DNA from: UBA7803 sp047920935
Lineage (GTDB): Bacteria; Pseudomonadota; Gammaproteobacteria; Pseudomonadales; Azotimanducaceae
Assembly: GCA_047920935.1 (NCBI GenBank)
Contig: JBLRXD010000147.1
Location: 1 to 10,713 of the forward strand
Length of the DNA: 10,713 bases
Direction: 5' to 3'
Shown here one piece after another: positions 7,337 through 10,713 of the stretch. Below the pieces are notes generated by a model that did not search any database, was not told where the DNA came from, and was given only the letters and a program-made list of their open reading frames with translations. The translations under genes and the position numbers were made by a program. Position 1 is the stretch's first letter. Each line of letters starts with the position of its first letter.

Positions 7337-7364
7337 GCTTGGCTTCTCAATCGAACAGCGCGTT
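7337..7364 (+). repeat. Leader element copy 3 (GCTTGGCTTC-N6-GAACAGCGCGTT)
   Basis: Third copy, both blocks identical to the others, spacer TCAATC. It ends 39 bases before the ATG at 7404, again followed by AAGGAG. Unlike copies 1 and 2, the base after the second block is A rather than C, so the GAAC/GTTC inverted repeat is reduced to AAC/GTT. Confidence 0.8.
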
Positions 7365-7403
7365 ACTACGGGTGTCGCAACGATCAGACCCCAAGGAGCC
7401 ACG

Positions 7404-7772
7404 ATGACCACCGCCAGCCAGATTCCCGCCACTCAGAACGATGCCTGGGGCTTTTGGGGCACGATGAACGAGCACGCCAGCGCCGCGTGGCCCTTGGCGA
7501 TGACCGCCGTCTCGGACGCCACACACCAGCCCCTTGAATCGGTACGGACCTTCCTCGACAGCCGCCACGGTCGCCACTTTGCCGACGACGTCCAGAACGG
7601 CCTGTACCAAGGCCAGGCCTTGCAGGATGCGATCAACGCCGCCACCCAGCGCTGGATGGGCTGGACGATTGGCCGCCAGACCAGCAAGGACTACGGCATC
7701 CCGCGCGGCCTGCCTTACCTCACAGGCTTTGTGATTCACTGCGAGATCGTCGAGGAATCGCTCGTCGCCTGA
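7404..7772 (+). CDS. Unnamed 122-residue phage/mobile-element protein
   Basis: I recognise this as a type of conserved hypothetical often found beside DUF3489-like genes in mobile elements, but I have no function for it. It contains several distinctive stretches: NDAWGFWGTMNEHA near the N-terminus, FLDSRHGRHFADDVQNGL (50-67), AINAATQRWMGWTIGRQTSK (77-96), and DYGIPRGLPYLTGF (96-109). It is rich in Trp and Gly, soluble and without signal peptide. The open frame continues upstream to 7278, but that part overlaps the DUF3489 gene and runs through the repeated leader element; the ATG at 7404 follows AAGGAGCCACG and fits the spacing of the other two genes. Its last 37 bases overlap the end of the opposing methyltransferase gene. 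Confidence 0.8.
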   Translation: MTTASQIPATQNDAWGFWGTMNEHASAAWPLAMTAVSDATHQPLESVRTFLDSRHGRHFADDVQNGLYQGQALQDAINAATQRWMGWTIGRQTSKDYGIPRGLPYLTGFVIHCEIVEESLVA

Positions 7773-9007
7773 TCATCGAACAACGCGCCATCCGACTCAC
7801 GCGTGGCCTGCTTTCCGGTCCAGCCCTGCCAGCGTCGCACGATCACATCGACGTACTTGGGGTCGAGTTCGATTAGCCGCGCCAGCCGCCCGGACTTCTC
7901 GGCGGCGATCAGCGTTGTGCCGGAGCCCCCGAACGGGTCGAGCACCACGTTGCCGGGGCGGCTCGAATTGCGGATCGCCCGCTCAACCAACTCCACTGGC
8001 TTCATCGTCGGATGCAGGTCGTTCTTCTGCGGCTTCCTGATGTTCCAGACGTCGCCCTGGTCGCGGTCGCCGCACCAGTGACGCTGCGCGCCCTCGGGCC
8101 ATCCGTACAGGATCGGCTCGTACTGGCGCTGGTAGTCGGCGCGGCCCAGCGTGAAGGTGTTCTTTGCCCAGATGATGAAGGTCGACCACTTGCCGCCGGC
8201 GGCGCGGAACGCTGCCTGCAGCACGTCGAGTTCGCTGGAAGACATCGCCACGTAGATGCCACCCCGGCAATGCGCGATGGTCGGCGTCAGCGCCGCCAGT
8301 AGGAAGTCGTAGAAGCCGTCGCCGAGGTTGTCGTTCAGGATCGCACGATCCTTGCCGCGCATTTTGTCCTTGGCGCTGTTGGCGTAGTTCACGTTGTACG
8401 GCGGGTCGGTAAATACCATGTCCACCGGCGCGCCATCGAGAAGGCGGTCGTAGCTGTCGGCGACCGTAGAGTCGCCGCAAAACAGGCGGTGACCACCGAG
8501 CAGCCAGACATCCCCAGGACGCGAGACTGGCGTCTCTGGCATCTCGGGCATGGCGTCATCGTCGGTCTGGCCTTGGCCATCCGATTCGTCGCCGGCCATC
8601 AGCTCCGCCAACGCATCGGCATCGAAGCCGGTCAGCGACAGATCGAAGTCATCGTCCTGCAGAGCGGCGATCTCGATGCGCAGCATCGCGTCATCCCAGC
8701 CGGCGTTCTCGGCGATGCGGTTGTCCGCGATCACCAGGGCCCGGCGCTGCGTGGGGGTCAGGTGATCGAGCACGACCACCGGTACTACGTCCAGCCCGAG
8801 TTTCTGTGCGGCGGCGAGCCGTCCGTGCCCGGCGACGATGACGCCATCGCTGCCGGCCAGAATCGGATTGGTGAATCCGAACTCGGCGATCGACGCGGCG
8901 ATCTGTGCCACCTGATCGTCTGAGTGGGTGCGCGCATTGCGGGCGTATGGCACCAGCTTGGCCGTCGGCCACTGCTCAATCTTGTCGGCCAACCAGGAAG
9001 CGCTCAT
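7736..9007 (-). CDS. ParB-like domain/DNA methyltransferase fusion (TDPPY type, probable N6-adenine)
   Basis: A 423-residue orphan DNA methyltransferase. Residues about 17-110 are a ParB/Srx-like domain: LVPYARNARTHSDDQVAQIA, GVIVAGHGRLAAAQKLG (GHGR at 60-63, in the position of the ParB GxxR box), and LVIADNRIAENAGW. An acidic linker (about 138-160) leads to the methyltransferase: VDMVFTDPPYNVNY (catalytic DPPY 201-204), LHPTMKPVELVERA (331-344), and the S-adenosylmethionine loop VVLDPFGGSGTTLIAAE (354-370), then ELDPKYVDV. Catalytic motif before cofactor motif is the beta-class order. DPPY favours N6-adenine methylation, though the target sequence cannot be read from this. The ATG overlaps the preceding gene by four bases (ATGA), with only a weak GGGTG ribosome site, so translation is probably coupled. 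No partner endonuclease is seen; protection of phage DNA is the likely role. Confidence 0.92.
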   Translation of the reverse strand: MSASWLADKIEQWPTAKLVPYARNARTHSDDQVAQIAASIAEFGFTNPILAGSDGVIVAGHGRLAAAQKLGLDVVPVVVLDHLTPTQRRALVIADNRIAENAGWDDAMLRIEIAALQDDDFDLSLTGFDADALAELMAGDESDGQGQTDDDAMPEMPETPVSRPGDVWLLGGHRLFCGDSTVADSYDRLLDGAPVDMVFTDPPYNVNYANSAKDKMRGKDRAILNDNLGDGFYDFLLAALTPTIAHCRGGIYVAMSSSELDVLQAAFRAAGGKWSTFIIWAKNTFTLGRADYQRQYEPILYGWPEGAQRHWCGDRDQGDVWNIRKPQKNDLHPTMKPVELVERAIRNSSRPGNVVLDPFGGSGTTLIAAEKSGRLARLIELDPKYVDVIVRRWQGWTGKQATRESDGALFDDQATSDSSTISQ

Positions 9008-10407
9008 TGCGCGGCACCCGTGGTTGGAAGTCGTTGCGTGACGACCTCGTCGAAGGATTGGCCGGTGGCCAGCAGAGTGACCGGAACGCCAGGATGGTTC
9101 TGTTGGAAGCGTTTGATGGCGACATCCACGTACTCCGGCGCGATCTCGACGGCGCGGCATACGCGACCGGTACGTTGGGCAGCCAGCATCGTCGAGCCGC
9201 TGCCACCGAACGGATCGAACACGATGTCGCCCGATTCCGTGTAGGCCTCGATGGCGAACGCCGGCAACGCCACCGGGAACACGGCCGGGTGGTCGATGTC
9301 CTGACCGATCTTGCCCTTGTGGCGCATCACGCGGATGACCGAGTCGGGAATCCGGGTGTCCTGCGTCGGCTGCCCCTTGTGCGTCCAGCCGCCGACTTCG
9401 CCGTCCTTGCTGCGCATGGCCGTGGATGAGCCATCGGCGCGCAGGTGCGACTCCTGGCCTGCGTGCTTGCAGGGCACGATCTTGTTGGGCTTGCGGCTCT
9501 GCCGGTTGAAGTGGAAGACGAACTCGAAGCTCGGGGCGAAGCGCCCGGCCCAGTCGCCAGGCATGCCCGGCCCCTGATCCCAGACGTACCACGCGAAGCG
9601 CCGCCAGCCTTGTGCACGCATCCAGCCGAGCCACGCGTCCCAATACGGGATGACTTCGTTGTCGCGGTGGATCAGCCCGAGGTTGACCAGCACCTGTCCA
9701 TCGTCGGCCATCGGCACATTGCCGAACACACCGCGCATCAGGCCATCCCAATCCACGATGCCGCCGGAGGTGTAGTCGCGCTGATTGCCATAGGGCGGCG
9801 AGGTGAAGCACAGGCGCGCCGCGTCGCCTTGCATCAGCGTGGCGACCACGGTCGGGTCGGCGGCGTCGCCACAGATCAGGCGATGCGGGCCGATGGCCCA
9901 GACATCGCCGGTGCGGGATACCGGCGACACAGGTGCATCTGGCACGTGGTCTTCGGCGTCCGGTTCATCGGCGTCTTGTTCTCGGGCGACTTCTTCGGCT
10001 CTCGCATCGTCTGCGAGCAGTGCTGCGATCTCAGCATCCTCAAAACCGGTCAGCGTGAGGTCGTACCCGGCGTCGGACAGCTCAGCCAACTCCAGCGCAA
10101 GCAGTTCCTCGTTCCAGCCCGCATCGAGCGCCAGCCGGTTGTCGGAGATGACGTAGGCGCGCTTCTGTGATGGTGACAGGTGAGCGAGTTCGATCACCGG
10201 CACTTCATCGAGTCCGAGCTTGCGTGCGGCAGCCATGCGGCCGTGGCCGGCGATGATGCCGTTGTCGCCATCCACCAGGACCGGGTTCGTCCAGCCGTAC
10301 TCGACGATGCTGGCGGCGATCTTGGCCACCTGCGCGTCGGTGTGCGTGCGCGGATTGCGGGCATAGGGGATCAGCGCCTCGACCTTGCGGTACTCGACGT
10401 TGAGCAT
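9004..10407 (-). CDS. ParB-like domain/DNA methyltransferase fusion (TSPPY type, probable N4-cytosine)
   Basis: A 467-residue paralogue of the next gene. The ParB-like domain (about 8-100) has LIPYARNPRTHTDAQVAKIA, GIIAGHGRMAAARKLG (GHGR 54-57) and YVISDNRLALDAGW. An acidic Asp/Glu/Ala linker (132-160) follows. The methyltransferase has LCFTSPPYGNQRDY (SPPY 203-206), a long target-recognition-like insert (about 280-370), DHPAVFPVALP (372-382) and VFDPFGGSGSTMLAAQ (396-411), the beta-class order. SPPY is typical of N4-cytosine enzymes such as those of the PvuII and BamHI systems, although some SPPY proteins methylate adenine. The frame is open 29 codons further upstream, but those codons run through a terminator hairpin; ATG 10407 begins at the conserved MLNVEYRKVEALIPYA and has GAGGAA 12 bases before it. 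It is the first gene after the cos-like site. Confidence 0.92.
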   Translation of the reverse strand: MLNVEYRKVEALIPYARNPRTHTDAQVAKIAASIVEYGWTNPVLVDGDNGIIAGHGRMAAARKLGLDEVPVIELAHLSPSQKRAYVISDNRLALDAGWNEELLALELAELSDAGYDLTLTGFEDAEIAALLADDARAEEVAREQDADEPDAEDHVPDAPVSPVSRTGDVWAIGPHRLICGDAADPTVVATLMQGDAARLCFTSPPYGNQRDYTSGGIVDWDGLMRGVFGNVPMADDGQVLVNLGLIHRDNEVIPYWDAWLGWMRAQGWRRFAWYVWDQGPGMPGDWAGRFAPSFEFVFHFNRQSRKPNKIVPCKHAGQESHLRADGSSTAMRSKDGEVGGWTHKGQPTQDTRIPDSVIRVMRHKGKIGQDIDHPAVFPVALPAFAIEAYTESGDIVFDPFGGSGSTMLAAQRTGRVCRAVEIAPEYVDVAIKRFQQNHPGVPVTLLATGQSFDEVVTQRLPTTGAAQ

Positions 10408-10426
10408 GTTCAGAATCGGTTCCTCG

Positions 10427-10462
10427 AAAAAGAAAACCCGCCGACGGGAAACCGTGGGCGGG
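10427..10462 (-). terminator. Intrinsic terminator in the methyltransferase leader
   Basis: Read on the minus strand, CCCGCC then C, then ACGG, a TTTC loop, CCGT, C, and GGCGGG form a stem of six plus four pairs around one mismatch, followed directly by TTTTCTTTTT. This is a strong rho-independent terminator. It ends only 19 bases before the methyltransferase ATG and its T-run nearly touches the ribosome site, leaving no room for a promoter in between. Transcription of the genes downstream must therefore read through it, or it acts as an attenuator. Confidence 0.8.
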
Positions 10463-10489
10463 CTCGTGATCTGTGCTGGATGCGGTGGG

Positions 10490-10524
10490 TGCAAACTGCA
10501 AACCCTGCAAACCTAGGTTTGCAG
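10490..10524 (-). repeat. GTTTGCA repeat array, possible cosB (small-terminase binding sites)
   Basis: On the plus strand TGCAAAC occurs three times in direct orientation (10490-10496, 10497-10503, 10506-10512), followed by the inverted copy GTTTGCA (10517-10523). The last two form a perfect 20-base palindrome, CTGCAAACCTAGGTTTGCAG, at 10505-10524. The array lies about 25 bases on the terminase-gene side of the cosN-like block, as lambda cosB with its R repeats lies beside cosN. Binding by the Nu1-like helix-turn-helix protein is inferred. The array could instead be an operator for another regulator. Confidence 0.55.
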
Positions 10525-10539
10525 TCTGACGCTAAAAAA

Positions 10540-10561
10540 GCGCCGCGCTCGCGCCCCCCGC
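10540..10561 (-). other. cosN-like cohesive-end cutting site (candidate)
   Basis: On the minus strand the block GCGGGGGGCGCGAGCGCGGC is followed by GCTTTTTTAGCG. From the first G of GGGGGG it aligns without gaps with the start of the lambda genome (GGGCGGCGACCT, then CGCGGG and a T-run): 12 of the first 17 bases agree, including GGCG and CGCGG. By analogy the 12-base overhang would be GGGGGGCGCGAG, at 10559-10548, making 10559 the left chromosome end and the methyltransferase the first gene. The lambda sequence is from memory. The exact cut is a prediction. Confidence 0.55.
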
Positions 10562-10578
10562 ATTGCTTTCTGGCCAGG

Positions 10579-10586
10579 AAGGACCC
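10579..10586 (-). other. cosQ-like motif
   Basis: GGGTCCTT on the minus strand, within CAACGGGTCCTTCC; lambda cosQ, needed to end packaging, lies in ACGGGTCCTTTCC. From the first G to the proposed cut is 27 bases, against about 30 in lambda, and the order cosQ-cosN-cosB relative to the terminase genes is the same. Confidence 0.6.
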
Positions 10587-10624
10587 GTTGCAATAGGTCG
10601 TGGCCATCGCGGGCCGGAAACGAC

Positions 10625-10652
10625 GAAGGCCACAGATCGCTCCGTGGCCTTC
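10625..10652. other. Perfect 9-bp hairpin next to the cos-like site
   Basis: GAAGGCCAC and GTGGCCTTC are exact inverted copies separated by ten bases (10634-10643). No T-run follows on either strand, so it is not a classical intrinsic terminator. It lies 38 bases outside the cosQ-like motif, at what would be the right chromosome end, where it may stop or stabilise a late transcript. Confidence 0.5.
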
Positions 10653-10713
10653 ACGCACCCAATGCTCGCAAGATTAGCCGTAATACTAGCGAAAAAACCT
10701 CAGGATGTTGCAC

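Larger units (their letters stand above)
1..10713. mobile_element. Lambda-like phage/prophage packaging, head and cos region (partial)
   Basis: The whole window reads as phage DNA. Small terminase, large terminase, gpW-like joiner, portal and head protease with internal scaffold occur on the minus strand in the same order as lambda Nu1-A-W-B-C/Nu3. Upstream of them lie two phage-type ParB-methyltransferase fusions and a cos-like site. Three small plus-strand genes form an accessory insert. No integrase, att site, tRNA or bacterial housekeeping gene is present, so the ends of the element lie outside the window. Whether it is an integrated prophage or a free phage genome cannot be decided from this sequence. 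Confidence 0.9.
10408..10713. other. Noncoding segment holding the cos-like site and a terminator
   Basis: About 306 bases without a convincing gene. An open frame on the minus strand from 10658 to 10410 crosses every structured element here and encodes a Cys/Arg/Phe-rich sequence with no family resemblance, so it is not called. The segment contains, in minus-strand order, a 9-bp hairpin, a cosQ-like motif, a GC-rich cosN-like block, a GTTTGCA repeat array and an intrinsic terminator, each listed separately. From 10653 to 10713 I see only AT-richer sequence with no element I can support. Confidence 0.7.

Noticed and set aside
7278..7403. Upstream extension of the 122-residue gene, and an LGFxxEQRV peptide encoded by the repeated leader elements
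   Set aside because: In copies 2 and 3 the element is in frame with the following gene and would read LGFxxEQRV, but in copy 1 the distance is 38 and the frame is lost, and no proper start codon precedes copies 1 and 2. The DNA, not a peptide, is conserved.
7778..7789. Possible fourth leader element (GAACAACGCGCC)
   Set aside because: Only 9 of 12 bases of the second block match, the first block is absent at the right spacing, and the site is coding for the methyltransferase C-terminus on the other strand with no gene start after it.
9008..9811. Long upstream extension of the TDPPY methyltransferase frame
   Set aside because: It runs out of frame through the upstream methyltransferase. The conserved domain starts just after ATG 9007, which overlaps the previous stop.
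10410..10658. 82-codon minus-strand frame across the cos-like region
   Set aside because: It would translate the hairpin, cosQ/cosN-like sites, repeat array and terminator. Its Cys/Arg/Phe-rich product has no resemblance to a known family.
10681..10690. TAATACT as a -10 box near the right edge
   Set aside because: No acceptable -35 box at 16-18 bases on either strand, and too little sequence beyond it to judge.
1..10713. CRISPR array, tRNA, rRNA, insertion sequence or attachment site
   Set aside because: No regularly spaced repeat-spacer units, cloverleaf, transposase frame, or long direct or inverted terminal repeats were seen. The three leader elements are hundreds of bases apart and each precedes a gene.

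Overview
The window is part of a tailed-phage genome, most likely a prophage, in a GC-rich proteobacterium. Codon use and gene families suit a beta- or gammaproteobacterium; I cannot name the genus. The evidence is an almost complete lambda-type packaging and head-assembly block read on the minus strand, from high to low coordinates. It has the lambda order: small terminase (Nu1), large terminase (A), head-tail joiner (W), portal (B), then head protease (C) with an in-frame scaffold (Nu3) inside it. The last two run off the left edge. No host genes, integrase or attachment sites are visible.

Right end (10408-10713): a noncoding segment that looks like a lambda-type cos site. Reading the minus strand it holds GGGTCCTT (as in lambda cosQ), then 19 bases later a GC-rich block that aligns with lambda cosN, then four copies of GTTTGCA/TGCAAAC resembling a cosB small-terminase binding array. 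A good intrinsic terminator follows, only 19 bases before the first gene.

10407-7736 (minus): two tandem, overlapping, paralogous ParB-like/DNA-methyltransferase fusions. The first carries TSPPY (typical of N4-cytosine enzymes), the second TDPPY (typical of N6-adenine enzymes). No restriction endonuclease is visible, so they are probably orphan enzymes that protect or mark phage DNA.

6447-7772 (plus): three small accessory genes (DUF6900-like, DUF3489, and an unnamed 122-residue protein) facing the opposite way. Each is preceded by the same two-part element, GCTTGGCTTC-N6-GAACAGCGCGTT, placed 38 or 39 bases before its ATG. This looks like a self-contained 'moron' cassette with a shared control element, set between the methyltransferases and the small terminase.

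6394-1 (minus): the head operon. Most genes overlap by one base (TGATG) and are probably translationally coupled. Two extra fibre-like genes sit between large terminase and gpW, where lambda has none. They share an MSLxxRIxSLxxRI N-terminus and may be a structural protein pair. Together the genes cut DNA at cos, pump it through the portal into a scaffolded procapsid, mature the head and possibly decorate it.
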